From Croceicoccus ponticola (GTDB lineage: Bacteria > Pseudomonadota > Alphaproteobacteria > Sphingomonadales > Sphingomonadaceae), in contig NZ_RXOL01000001.1 in assembly GCF_004004515.1 (NCBI RefSeq), forward strand, positions 930,001 through 994,000: a DNA stretch of 64,000 bases. Direction: 5' to 3'. The notes beneath the pieces were generated by a model. That model worked only from the letters and a program-made list of their open reading frames with translations. It searched no databases and was not told the DNA's origin. A program made the position numbers and the translations under genes. Below are positions 47,353 to 57,658 of this stretch, in pieces (the first letter of the stretch is position 1; each line of letters begins with the position of its first letter).

Positions 47353-48531
47353 TCAGAGCGTTCCTAGACGTGCGATGAAAAATCCGTCGGTCCCGCTGAT
47401 CGTCGGGGAAAGCCGCCAGCCCGGCCCGCGCGCGACACCTGCGGGAAGCGTGACCTCTTCGGCGAAAAAGCGTGGATTCCTCGCCAGAAACTTCTCTACC
47501 AGCTCTGCACCTTCGGCATCGAGCAGCGAACAGGTGATATAGCCGATCCGTCCACCGGGTCGCACCAATTCGCCCGCAATTTCGAGCAGGCGAAGCTGCA
47601 CCGCGGCAAATTTCGCAATGTCCGATTCGCTCAGCCGCCAGCGGGTTTCGGGATTGCGCCGCCATGTGCCCGTGCCCGAACACGGCGCATCGACCAGCAC
47701 CGCATCGGCCTTCCCGCGCCATCGGTCGAGCGCGGCCAGTTCGCGGCCCGGATCCAACAGCACGGTTTGCGCGATGCTCGCCCCTGCCCGTTCTGCGCGC
47801 GGGGCCAGCCGCGACAGCCGATCGCGATTGGTGTCGGACGCGATCAGCGTGCCCTCGTTCGCCATGGCCGCGGCCAGCGCAATGGTCTTGCCGCCCGCGC
47901 CTGCGCAAAGGTCGATGACCGTTTCGCCCGGCTTCGCGCCCAGCGCCATGCAGGCCAGCTGGCTGCCGCCGTCCTGCACTTCGATCTCGCCATTGGCAAA
48001 AGCGTCCCAGCGTTCGACCGGGGTGCCGGGCGCAAAGCGCAGGCCCGCAGTCGCGGCGAGCGGCTCACCGGTTTCGGGAAGCTCAATCGTGTCGCGCGAT
48101 GCATTCAACGCGTTGACCCGCACGTCCAGCGGCGCACGGCCCAGCAAAGCCAGCGCATCGTCGCCCGCGACGCCGCTGTCGGCCAACGCGCGTTCCAGCC
48201 ATGCGGGCGCGATGCCGCCTTCGGCCACGGATTCGTCCGCGGCGATGGGGGCAGGACCATATCCGCCGCCGTCGAACAGGACTGCGACGTCCGGGTCGAT
48301 TTGCGCCAGCCGCAGCATCGCCGCGCGACCGCTTTGCGGCACCGGGCCGCAGGCGCGGATCGCGGCATAGATGTATTCGCGGATCGCGCGCCGATCCTTC
48401 GATCCGGCATAGCGCCGGGCCTTCAGCCCTTCGGCGACGATACGGTCGGCGCTGGCCCCGCCGGTGCGGGCGGCCTGCACGACGAGATCGAGTATCTCGA
48501 TCGCGGCCTGGACCCGCGCGCGCGGCGTCAC
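47353..48531 (-). CDS. RsmB/NOP-family rRNA cytosine-C5 methyltransferase
   Basis: 392 residues from GTG at 48531. SAM domain with VIDLCAGAGGKTIALAAAM, VLVDAPCSGTGTWRRNP and GYITCSLLDAEG, giving the two cysteines (PC and TC) used by m5C RNA methylases. The N-terminal part has an NusB-like helical fold (RAIREYIYAAIRACG). The GTG overlaps the stop of the 101-residue gene (GTGA), so it is translationally coupled to it and thereby to guaB. Confidence 0.9.
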   Translation of the reverse strand: MTPRARVQAAIEILDLVVQAARTGGASADRIVAEGLKARRYAGSKDRRAIREYIYAAIRACGPVPQSGRAAMLRLAQIDPDVAVLFDGGGYGPAPIAADESVAEGGIAPAWLERALADSGVAGDDALALLGRAPLDVRVNALNASRDTIELPETGEPLAATAGLRFAPGTPVERWDAFANGEIEVQDGGSQLACMALGAKPGETVIDLCAGAGGKTIALAAAMANEGTLIASDTNRDRLSRLAPRAERAGASIAQTVLLDPGRELAALDRWRGKADAVLVDAPCSGTGTWRRNPETRWRLSESDIAKFAAVQLRLLEIAGELVRPGGRIGYITCSLLDAEGAELVEKFLARNPRFFAEEVTLPAGVARGPGWRLSPTISGTDGFFIARLGTL

Positions 48532-48832
48532 TTCGTTTTCGCGAGACGGCGGCGGTTGGCGCTGACTTTCCGGCCGTAATGATCGACGCTGCGCTGCGCG
48601 GCGACCATGCCGCTACCCAGCGATCCGGTCATCGCCTGCATCATCAGTTCCTGGCTCGCCTGCACCTTTTCAGCGACCATGCGCTGCGATTCCTTCGCCG
48701 CGCCCGGGCCGCCCGCCATGATCATCCAGCTGCGGGCCCAGATGACGTAGCAGCTTTCGACCCACAGCATGGTGGCGCTGGTCGCAAGGCTCAGCGGATC
48801 GGGCGCGGACTTTTTCGTCCCCTTGCCCGCCA

Positions 48833-48833
<1 letters not shown>
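48528..48833 (-). CDS. Small helical protein coupled to guaB and the rRNA methylase
   Basis: 101 residues, basic at both ends, with a hydrophobic/amphipathic middle (ATMLWVESCYVIWARSWMIM) and a long helix (ESQRMVAEKVQASQELMMQAM) ending in a Lys/Arg-rich tail. Its shape recalls phasin-like polyhydroxyalkanoate granule proteins, but I cannot assign a family. The ATG overlaps the guaB stop (TGATG) and its own stop overlaps the next gene, so all three are coupled. Confidence 0.7.
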
Positions 48834-50377
<1,544 letters not shown>

Positions 50378-50383
50378 TTACCG

Positions 50384-51442
50384 CTAGGGGGCGTTTGCGG
50401 TAATCGCGGTTCGGCCCGCCGCGGCGGTCACCGCGCGGGGCAACATCGCCGGATTGGCGGCCCGCTGCAGCAGCGCCACGTGAAACCCGACCATGTCCGC
50501 CGCCGCGCCCAGTTCGACCCCGGCCACGTCGTCGTTCGCGCGGTGATAGCGGTGCCGCATGTAATCGCGCAGCCGGTTCTGCTGGGCAAAGGCGGCGCTG
50601 ATGATGACGGCGGGGATTCCTTCTGCGTCGAAAGCCCAGCCGTCCTGTCTTTTCAGGTATTTGCGATTGCCTTCGTCGGGCGGGACCAGCGTCACACCTT
50701 CGTCCCGCGCGGTCGCCGAAACCAGCGACATCAACGCGCCGACAGTGGCCGGACCAGGGGTCGCCAGCACGACGACGGGCGCACCGGGCGGCGCCACCCC
50801 TTCGGTGTCGAGATTGAAGACGGCGACGAATTTTTCCAGCGGGACCGGCGGGTCGGCCACAAACGACAGCGCACCGCGCAAGCCGTCTTCCTCTCCGCCC
50901 GAAGCCAGGAAATAAATATCGCGCTCCGGTTGCGGCCCCTTGGCCAGCGCACGCGCGATCTCGATCATCATGGCCAGCCCGCTGGCATTGTCGACCGCGC
51001 CGTTGCACACCTTATCGTCGCCCGCACGCTTGCAGCGCGCGCCGTACCCCAGGTGATCCCAGTGCGCGATCAGCAGCACCGCGCCTGCCTGCGGCTCCGC
51101 TCCCGGCAGCCGGGCGATCAGGTTATGGGTGCGGATAGTGCGACCCTGATGCTCGTAACTGAACGGTTCGCGCCACGCGTTACCCGGATCGTGCGTGCCC
51201 GATTTCAGCCCCGCCGCAGCAAATTCGGCCTGAAGGTAATCGAGCGTCAACCCCTCGCCGATCGATTCGACCTCGCGGCCCGCGAATTCGTCGGAAGCGA
51301 GCACGGCGACATGCGAATGAAGCGCGACCTCCATTTCGCTCAACGGGCGTGGCACGGTCGCGACAGGCTGCGCCGGGACGCACGCCGTCAACGCTGCGCA
51401 CAGGCTCGCGACAACCCCCAGCACTGCGCCCCTTGCCGCCAT
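50384..51442 (-). CDS. M28-family metallopeptidase lipoprotein
   Basis: 352 residues with a lipoprotein signal (ASLCAALTAC, Cys about 21), so anchored at the inner or outer membrane. The zinc ligands of M28 peptidases are visible in order: IAHWDH, GAVDNASG, SGGEEDG, FNLDTEG and RYHRANDD. Likely an aminopeptidase acting in the periplasm. It lies 66 bp upstream of guaB on the same strand. Confidence 0.9.
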   Translation of the reverse strand: MAARGAVLGVVASLCAALTACVPAQPVATVPRPLSEMEVALHSHVAVLASDEFAGREVESIGEGLTLDYLQAEFAAAGLKSGTHDPGNAWREPFSYEHQGRTIRTHNLIARLPGAEPQAGAVLLIAHWDHLGYGARCKRAGDDKVCNGAVDNASGLAMMIEIARALAKGPQPERDIYFLASGGEEDGLRGALSFVADPPVPLEKFVAVFNLDTEGVAPPGAPVVVLATPGPATVGALMSLVSATARDEGVTLVPPDEGNRKYLKRQDGWAFDAEGIPAVIISAAFAQQNRLRDYMRHRYHRANDDVAGVELGAAADMVGFHVALLQRAANPAMLPRAVTAAAGRTAITANAP

Positions 51443-51499
51443 CGCGCCCCTGTTCTTCCTTTGGCTCCCGGCGGTCTTCCCGGCCCGGTCGTGCCCGCC

Positions 51500-52285
51500 T
51501 TACTGCGCGGTCCAGCCGCCGTCTGCGGAAATGTTGGTGCCGGTGATATTCGCCGCCGCATCGCTGCACAAAAACAACGCCAGCGCGCCGAGATCCGCAG
51601 GTTGGGTGAACTTCTTGGTCGGCTCGCGTTCCAGCAGCACGTCGTTGATGACCTGTTCGCGGGTCATGCCGCGGGCCTTCATCGTGTCGGGGATCTGGTT
51701 TTCGACCAGCGGCGTCCAGACGTAGCCGGGGCTGATGCAATTGGCCGTGATGTTCTGTTCGGCCAGTTCCAGCGCGATGGTCTTGGTCATGCCCGCCAGC
51801 GCGTGCTTGGCCGAAACATAGGCAACCTTGAACGGCGACGCGGTCAACGAATGGGCGCTGGCGGTCATGATGATGCGCCCCCAGCCCTTTTGCTTCATTC
51901 CGGGGATGGCCAGCCGGCTGGTGTGGAAGGCGCTCGACAGGTTCAGCGCGATGATCTTGTCCCACATCGCAACGGGGAATTCGTCGATCGGCGCGACATG
52001 CTGCATTCCGGCATTGTTGATGAGGATATCGACCGCGCCGAATTTGGCGATCGCCTGCTCCATCAAGTCCGCGCAGCCCTGTTCGGTGGTCAGATCGGTG
52101 TTGATATAAACGGCGTCAGCCCCGCTCGCGGCGGCAAGCGACTGGCGCTCCTGTTCGATCTCGTCCGCATGGCCGAAACCGTTGATCGCGACGTTTGCAC
52201 CTTCCCCCGCCAGCGCCTTGGCATAGGCCAGTCCGATCCCGGAGGTGGAGCCGGTAATGAGCGCCGTCTTGCCTTTAAGGAACAT
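51500..52285 (-). CDS. 3-hydroxybutyrate dehydrogenase (SDR)
   Basis: Interconverts 3-hydroxybutyrate and acetoacetate in polyhydroxybutyrate turnover. 261 residues from ATG at 52285. Motifs ALITGSTSGIGLAYAKAL, NNAGMQHVAPIDEFP, the SAHS...YVSAK catalytic set, PGYVWTPLVENQ and the C-terminal ISADGGWTAQ are those of bacterial BdhA. It is divergent from the zinc metallopeptidase gene; the frame upstream of 52285 is antisense to that gene. Confidence 0.93.
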   Translation of the reverse strand: MFLKGKTALITGSTSGIGLAYAKALAGEGANVAINGFGHADEIEQERQSLAAASGADAVYINTDLTTEQGCADLMEQAIAKFGAVDILINNAGMQHVAPIDEFPVAMWDKIIALNLSSAFHTSRLAIPGMKQKGWGRIIMTASAHSLTASPFKVAYVSAKHALAGMTKTIALELAEQNITANCISPGYVWTPLVENQIPDTMKARGMTREQVINDVLLEREPTKKFTQPADLGALALFLCSDAAANITGTNISADGGWTAQ

Positions 52286-52357
52286 TTGCGTCTCCGTCAG
52301 GTTTTGCAGGTAGGGGCCGGTCGTGATGTCTTTGGCCGCGTATATGGAGGCCAATTG

Positions 52358-53215
52358 ATGCGGCTCAACGATTTTTCCAAGAATATTCGCGTCAATGACC
52401 AGCGCGGGTCGGGCGGCATGGGCGGTCCGGGCGGCAAATTGGGCTGCGGTGCGGTCGTGATCGCGATCATCGGTGCCGTCGTGTTCGGCGTGGATCCGAT
52501 GACCACGCTGGGCACCATAGACCAGGTCACGCAAGGCACGGGCAGCGCCAGCGGGCAGTCGAATGGTCGAACAGTGGAGGAATCCTGTTCGGTCAACGCG
52601 TACAGCCGCGAAACCTGTTCGGCGCTTTCGTCGCTCGACGAAACGTGGGCACCGTTGTTCGCTGCGGCCAATATCGAATTCAAGCAGCCAGTGCTCAACT
52701 TTTACGACGGCACGGGCCGTTCGGGTTGCGGCGCGGCGCAAAGCGCGATGGGGCCGTTCTATTGCCCGACCGATCAGGGCATCTACATCGACACCGGCTT
52801 CTACGATCAGCTCGACAAGCAGTTGGGCGCAGGGGGCGACTTTGCCCGGGCCTATGTCATCGGTCACGAATATGGCCACCACGTCCAGACCCTGACCGGG
52901 ACATCGAACTGGGTCCGTCAGGCGCAGCAGCAGAACCCGCAGATGGCAAACCAGTTGCAGGTCCGCATGGAGCTTCAGGCCGATTGCTACGCCGGCGTCT
53001 GGGCGGCGAAAAACCCCGGTCTGATCGAACCCGGCGATATCGAAGAAGGCCTTGGCGCCGCCAGCGCGATCGGTGACGACACCCTGACGAAGGGGCGCGT
53101 TTCGCCCGACAACTTCACCCACGGCACCAGTCAACAGCGCATGCAGTGGTTGCAGAAAGGCCTGAAGACCGGCGACGAAGACCAGTGCGACACATTTGCG
53201 GATATCAAGCAATGA
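52358..53215 (+). CDS. YpfJ-type zinc metallopeptidase
   Basis: 285 residues from ATG at 52358 (GGAGG upstream). A Gly-rich N-terminus (RGSGGMGGPGG), one membrane helix (about 29-45) and an extracytoplasmic domain with the zinc motif VIGHEYGHHVQ and ELQADCYAGVWA supplying the third ligand. Substrate unknown. The next gene starts inside its stop (ATGA). Confidence 0.92.
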   Translation: MRLNDFSKNIRVNDQRGSGGMGGPGGKLGCGAVVIAIIGAVVFGVDPMTTLGTIDQVTQGTGSASGQSNGRTVEESCSVNAYSRETCSALSSLDETWAPLFAAANIEFKQPVLNFYDGTGRSGCGAAQSAMGPFYCPTDQGIYIDTGFYDQLDKQLGAGGDFARAYVIGHEYGHHVQTLTGTSNWVRQAQQQNPQMANQLQVRMELQADCYAGVWAAKNPGLIEPGDIEEGLGAASAIGDDTLTKGRVSPDNFTHGTSQQRMQWLQKGLKTGDEDQCDTFADIKQ

Positions 53216-53919
53216 CCTTTCAGATACGCTCTTTCGCAACCGTCGCCATCACGGCTCTGTCCTTCGCCTTGGTCTCGGCCAGCCCAGCCCGGGCGGAGAC
53301 CGCAGTCGATCCCGACGTGAAGGCAGAGGACATCCCGATGCAGCCGCTGCGCGATCTCAACCTTGACGGAGAGGATCTTCCGCCGCTGTTGAAGGATATC
53401 GGGCACGACCCCTATGCCACGGCGGGCCTCACGTCTTGCCACGCCATCGAACGGGGAATTTCCGACATCGACACGATGCTGGGCGGCGATATCGACGATC
53501 CGGAAGAACGATCAGAAGGGCAAAAGAACAAGAACAGCGCCGGGCGCATCGCGAGTTCGATCGTCGGCGGGCTGATCCCGTTCCGGTCGATCGTCCGCGA
53601 AATTTCGGGCGCGAAGGGCGAAGAACGGCGGCTACGCGTGCTGGTCAACGCAGCGATGGTGCGGCGCGGTTTCCTCAAGGGCATCGGGCTCGCGCGCGAA
53701 TGCCCGTGGCCCGCACGTCCGATCGTGGACGTCGAAGCGGATAGACCGCTGGCCGACCTTCCCGCATTTCCCGATCCCGCGAAGTATCGCCCCGAACCCG
53801 CCAAGACAGTGCTGGCTGCCAAGGTCGATCCGGTGGCCAAGTCGCCAGCGCTTACGAACAAGACGACGGCGGGCGGCTTGCCCTACGTTTCGATCCCGGT
53901 GATCCAGAACGCCAAGTAG
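53212..53919 (+). CDS. Exported protein of unknown function
   Basis: 235 residues with a signal peptide ending PARA-ET (about residue 28). The mature chain is hydrophilic, acidic at first (DVKAEDIPMQPLRDLNLDGED), with a short hydrophobic stretch (IASSIVGGLIPFRSIVREI) and two Cys (SCHAIE, ECPWP) likely bonded. No family recognised. It is translationally coupled to the metallopeptidase, so a joint role is possible, for instance as a partner or substrate. Confidence 0.75.
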   Translation: MTFQIRSFATVAITALSFALVSASPARAETAVDPDVKAEDIPMQPLRDLNLDGEDLPPLLKDIGHDPYATAGLTSCHAIERGISDIDTMLGGDIDDPEERSEGQKNKNSAGRIASSIVGGLIPFRSIVREISGAKGEERRLRVLVNAAMVRRGFLKGIGLARECPWPARPIVDVEADRPLADLPAFPDPAKYRPEPAKTVLAAKVDPVAKSPALTNKTTAGGLPYVSIPVIQNAK

Positions 53920-53943
53920 GCGCTCCGGACCCCACGCAAAAGG

Positions 53944-55356
53944 TTAGGCGGCCGGGGCTTCTCCGCCCCGGCCCATGCCCTGCCAATCGACGTTGCGGGT
54001 TGCATACATCACGCCGGCGAGCGCCAGGAACAGCAGAACCGAGCCGATCAACAGGCTCCACGCCTCAAGGCTGAGCAGCACGAACAGCAGGGCATACAGA
54101 GCAACCAGCAACGCGCCGATCACTCTCGCCCTGCCCCAGCTTTTCAGCACCGCCGCGCTGTAGGCGGTGACCAGCCCGATGATCGCGATGCTCGCCACCG
54201 CATAGGCGGCGGCAAAGCCGACAACCTCGCTGAACGCCAGCAACAACACGAAAAACAGCACGAGCCCTGCGCCGGTCAGCACATATTCGGGGCCTGACAC
54301 GCTTGCGCCCGCGACGATGTCGAACATCAGGAAGGCCAGGAACGTGAAGCCGATGATGAGGAAACCGTACTTCACCGAACGGTCGATGCGGCTGTAGAGA
54401 TCGACCGGCTCCACCATCGCGACCGATGCCACCATGCTCGGCCCGCCGGGCCCGCCGCGATCCATCTGCGCGACCTCTACATAGGGCGCTGGCCCGGTCA
54501 CCACATTGGGCGGCGCAAAGTCCTGCGCTGTCACCAGCCCTTGGCCCAGCGCGAGGTCGGGAATTGAAAATTCGGCGGTGAAGCCGTCTTCGCCGACCTT
54601 GCTTTGCGACGGCAGGAAGCTGCCCGAAAAACTCGGATGCGGCCATGTCGACGTGACGTGCCAGCGGGTGTCGCCGCCACGCGGGATGAGGCTCAGGTTC
54701 TCGCTGCCGCGCAAGTCATAGGACCAGTCGACCGCCAATGTGTCCGTGCCGTCCCAAGCAACCGGCGCGAAAAAGCCGGAGCGACCGGTCGATTCCAGCC
54801 CGCCGCCGGGACGCGCCGACAGCGGCTTGCCGTTGGCGACGACCTTGCTCGCGCTTTGCATCCCGCGCGGATCGGACACACCGAAATGCAGTTCGGCGCG
54901 GTCCATCATCAGGCTGCCCGCTGCGATGTCGAGCCGGGAGAGATCGTCGGTCGGCAGGACGAACTGCGCCTTCCCCGAAATTTCGGCGCGATAGATCACC
55001 GATTCGTAGATCGATTTCTGACGACGCTCAGGATCGAGCGTGGCCTTCACGTCTTGCGCCTTGGGCGAGATGAAAAGTTCGCGGGTGACGCGGCGCACCT
55101 TGTCGACGCGCTTGCCGTCGATGACTTCGGTTTCGGTAACGTTCGTCGCATAGGGCACAACGAGCACCGGGCCGGTCACGATCTGCGCGCCGCCCCATCC
55201 TTGGGTGATCGTGGCACGGGCGGTGCGCGACTGGTCCTGCCGGTCCCACACGAGCGCGTAAACCATGAATAGGGGCACGGCGAGCGCAGCGGCAACCAGC
55301 ACGGCGAACAAGAGCTTGATTCCGGGCGACCGCTGGCGCCTGACCGACAATTCCAC
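53944..55356 (-). CDS. creD: CreD-family inner-membrane protein
   Basis: 470 residues: an N-terminal helix (LLFAVLVAAALAVPLFMVYAL), a large periplasmic domain (about 40-300) and about six C-terminal helices starting at VKYGFLIIGFTFLAFLMFD. LVVPY, DDLSRLDI and the IDRSVKYGFL segment are CreD hallmarks. CreD belongs to the CreBC response, tied to envelope stress and, in some genera, beta-lactamase control. It is the third gene after blaI and the BlaR1-like protease, 77 bp behind the latter. Confidence 0.92.
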   Translation of the reverse strand: MELSVRRQRSPGIKLLFAVLVAAALAVPLFMVYALVWDRQDQSRTARATITQGWGGAQIVTGPVLVVPYATNVTETEVIDGKRVDKVRRVTRELFISPKAQDVKATLDPERRQKSIYESVIYRAEISGKAQFVLPTDDLSRLDIAAGSLMMDRAELHFGVSDPRGMQSASKVVANGKPLSARPGGGLESTGRSGFFAPVAWDGTDTLAVDWSYDLRGSENLSLIPRGGDTRWHVTSTWPHPSFSGSFLPSQSKVGEDGFTAEFSIPDLALGQGLVTAQDFAPPNVVTGPAPYVEVAQMDRGGPGGPSMVASVAMVEPVDLYSRIDRSVKYGFLIIGFTFLAFLMFDIVAGASVSGPEYVLTGAGLVLFFVLLLAFSEVVGFAAAYAVASIAIIGLVTAYSAAVLKSWGRARVIGALLVALYALLFVLLSLEAWSLLIGSVLLFLALAGVMYATRNVDWQGMGRGGEAPAA

Positions 55357-55433
55357 GACGTTTCTCCCCGACCTATCGCTGCGACGAAACGTGCATAGGT
55401 CGCGATGAACGGCGTGTTAATATTGCCTTAGCG

Positions 55434-57035
55434 CTATCGCTGACCGGCGAGTTCGGCGCGCAGTTCGGCCAATTCCGCGTCAAGTTCGGCCAGCACTTCG
55501 GCTCGCACTTCCGCGGTAAGCGCCTTGTTGTCCGCCAGCGCGGCGCGAGCGCGTTCGATGCCGCGGATGGCGCCTTGCATGGCGTCGCGCTCGATCTTCG
55601 CCTCGTCGACGATGGTTTCCTGGACCAGCTCGCGCTTGCCATTGTCGGTGCGTTTGAAGATGCGGATCGTGCGAACTTTACCGTTGCCGGAAACCTCTTC
55701 TTCGACCTCTGGCGCGGTGACGAACGCAAGCGCCATCGACTTGTGCGCCCGCTCCATGTTGGCATGAGCGCGTCCCATTTCGGCTTCGGCCCGTGCCATT
55801 TCCCTGTCTATCCGGGCCATTTCCTCGGGCGATACTTCATCGGCGTGCGAGTGCCACTCGAAGTCTTCGCCCTCGCCAGCCTTGATCAACAGATGCGTCC
55901 GAGTCTCGGTCCCCGCTGCTTCTGTTCCAGAAACAGCATGCACCGGGTCGACAGCCGCAGACGGCGAGACGCTGGTGCGGGCGACCACGGACGTCGTAGT
56001 GGCAGCGGTCGAAGTGGGACCGACAGGATCCGCCTCGGCATAGCTGATGCTGGCGGTGGTGGAGAGCGCGGCGATGCCGGCGACGCCGACCAGCAGCAAA
56101 CCCATACGGTGGCGACGGGTCGTGGTTTTCATGCCGAGGCTCCTTAACCGGTGAACGATGGCCTTTTCACCCAGAACCGGCCCGATCTCGCGGAATCCCG
56201 CCATTGGCGCGGCCAGCATCAGCGTGGGTGCAAGGTTCTGTTCGCGGCTGCATGCGGCGATGACTTCGCCGTAACGAACGCGATCTTCCATCGTGCGGCC
56301 GGTCATGACGCGGGCATCGCAGGCCGCTTCCTGATCGCGCCGCATCGCGCGCCAGCCCAGCCATGCGACCGGGTTGCACCAGTGCAGCGCCAGCACCGGC
56401 TGAGCGGCGAAATTGGCGATCAGGTCGTGACCGCGATGGTGGGCGATTTCGTGCGCGATGGCGAGATCGCGTGCGGCGACATCCGCGCTCGCCATGAAGC
56501 CCGGTGGCAGGGCGATGACCCGATTGCGCACCCCGAACGCTATCGGCGCAGCCACGGCGGCGCTTTCGACCAGCCGGATCGCGCCGAAATCGCCGACAGG
56601 CCGCGAATGGGCGAGCAGGTGGCGCGTCATGGCGCGGTAACAGGCCAACCGCCAGCCAAGGAACAGGATCGCGCCGACCAGCCAGACGGCAATCGCCGCA
56701 TCGGCCAGCATCGCGGCGGAAATCAAGGGTTGGGCGACGGGCGCGTCAGCCAGCGCCGGATTCATAACCGGGTAAGCACCGACAACGACGCTCGATATAT
56801 CGGCAACCGCGGGGTCGGCGGGGCGCAACCATGCAGGCAGGACGATCGGCGGCAGCGCGAACCGCGCCAGCGGCAGCAGCCACAACGCATAGGCCGTGCG
56901 CGGCCCGAAAAACCGCGCCACCGGCCGTCGCAGGACAAGCACCGCCGCGATCAGCATGCCGGTGTAGAGCGCCGTGTCGACCGCCCATGCGGCGATGGCC
57001 GAGGTGAGGTCCGTACCGATGATGCTGCCGATCAT
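55434..57035 (-). CDS. BlaR1-like M56 membrane metalloprotease without sensor domain
   Basis: 533 residues. Four N-terminal hydrophobic segments (about 20-38, 45-65, 105-130) lead to the M56 zinc motif HEIAHH (195-200) and EAACDARV. A further membrane helix lies near 335-350. The C-terminal portion is not a penicillin-binding domain; it is a Ser/Thr-rich linker and a charged coiled coil (EMARIDREMARAEAEM and an alanine-rich end). It should cleave the BlaI-type repressor whose gene overlaps its start (57032-57035), but the signal sensed is unlikely to be bound as in true BlaR1. Confidence 0.88.
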   Translation of the reverse strand: MIGSIIGTDLTSAIAAWAVDTALYTGMLIAAVLVLRRPVARFFGPRTAYALWLLPLARFALPPIVLPAWLRPADPAVADISSVVVGAYPVMNPALADAPVAQPLISAAMLADAAIAVWLVGAILFLGWRLACYRAMTRHLLAHSRPVGDFGAIRLVESAAVAAPIAFGVRNRVIALPPGFMASADVAARDLAIAHEIAHHRGHDLIANFAAQPVLALHWCNPVAWLGWRAMRRDQEAACDARVMTGRTMEDRVRYGEVIAACSREQNLAPTLMLAAPMAGFREIGPVLGEKAIVHRLRSLGMKTTTRRHRMGLLLVGVAGIAALSTTASISYAEADPVGPTSTAATTTSVVARTSVSPSAAVDPVHAVSGTEAAGTETRTHLLIKAGEGEDFEWHSHADEVSPEEMARIDREMARAEAEMGRAHANMERAHKSMALAFVTAPEVEEEVSGNGKVRTIRIFKRTDNGKRELVQETIVDEAKIERDAMQGAIRGIERARAALADNKALTAEVRAEVLAELDAELAELRAELAGQR

Positions 57036-57415
57036 TTCCGCAACTCCTGCAACAGGGTCTCGATCTCTTGAAGGTCGCGTTCGCTCAGCGCCTCTGCCTG
57101 AGCCAGATGGGCGACGAGCGACGCCGCACGCCCGCCGAACAGGCGGTCGACCAGTCGGCGCGATTCCTGTCCGACGAAATCGGATCGCGCGATCAGCGGC
57201 GAATAGAGGAAACGCCGCCCGTCGGGTTCCGATGCGATGGCGTTCTTGCCGACAAGCCGCGACAGCAGAGTCTTGACCGTCGCAAGGCTCCAGTCGCGGT
57301 CATCACCCACCGCATCCGCAACTTCTGCGGCGGTTAGCGGGGCGCGGGTCCACAACGCCTCCATCACCGCCTGTTCGGCGTCGGATATGCGGTCGGGGGC
57401 GGCAGGCTTGGTCAT
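57032..57415 (-). CDS. blaI: BlaI/MecI/CopY-family repressor
   Basis: 127-residue winged-helix repressor: ISDAEQAVMEALWTRAPLTA, the recognition region DWSLATVKTLLSRLVGKNAI, then FLYSPLIAR and a C-terminal dimerisation helix pair. It would repress its own operon (blaI, the M56 protease gene, perhaps creD) until cleaved. The stop overlaps the protease gene start, ATGA style. Two matching palindromes lie just upstream. Confidence 0.92.
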   Translation of the reverse strand: MTKPAAPDRISDAEQAVMEALWTRAPLTAAEVADAVGDDRDWSLATVKTLLSRLVGKNAIASEPDGRRFLYSPLIARSDFVGQESRRLVDRLFGGRAASLVAHLAQAEALSERDLQEIETLLQELRK

Positions 57416-57446
57416 GTGGTCGCGATTGTCCGTTTGAATTTGCGAC

Positions 57447-57478
57447 TACATGTGTAAGCGATGCGATTACGTCTGTAA
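57447..57478 (-). promoter_or_regulatory. BlaI-type operator pair overlapping the promoter
   Basis: TACATGTGTA (57447-57456) and TACGTCTGTA (57468-57477) are near-palindromes of the BlaI type TACAnnTGTA, spaced 21 bp centre to centre, two helical turns. On the minus strand TTTACA (57479-57474), 17 nt, TACACA (57456-57451) can serve as -35/-10, each inside one site. A repressor dimer pair here would block the blaI promoter. Confidence 0.7.
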
Positions 57479-57562
57479 ACAATGGAGCCCGCCGGATCGA
57501 CGAACGACATTTGCAGACCGACCGGCGGCGAGCCAGTTGGATGCTCGGCCCTTGAACGGCAT

Positions 57563-57596
57563 CGCGCCCGCCGATCGCATGGGATCGACGGGCGCG
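57563..57596. terminator. Inverted repeat downstream of sdhA
   Basis: CGCGCCCG (57563-57570) and CGGGCGCG (57589-57596) pair, with partial continuation by CCGATC/GATCGA inside. It lies 60-95 bp past the sdhA stop on the minus strand. No T tract is present, so it may be a processing or partial stop site. The rest of 57480-57658 shows no gene. Confidence 0.4.
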
Positions 57597-57658
57597 AAAG
57601 GTTTCGGCGAATTACCCTCACGGCAAGCGGGGCAATAGACGCCCGCCCGCCGTGCGGA

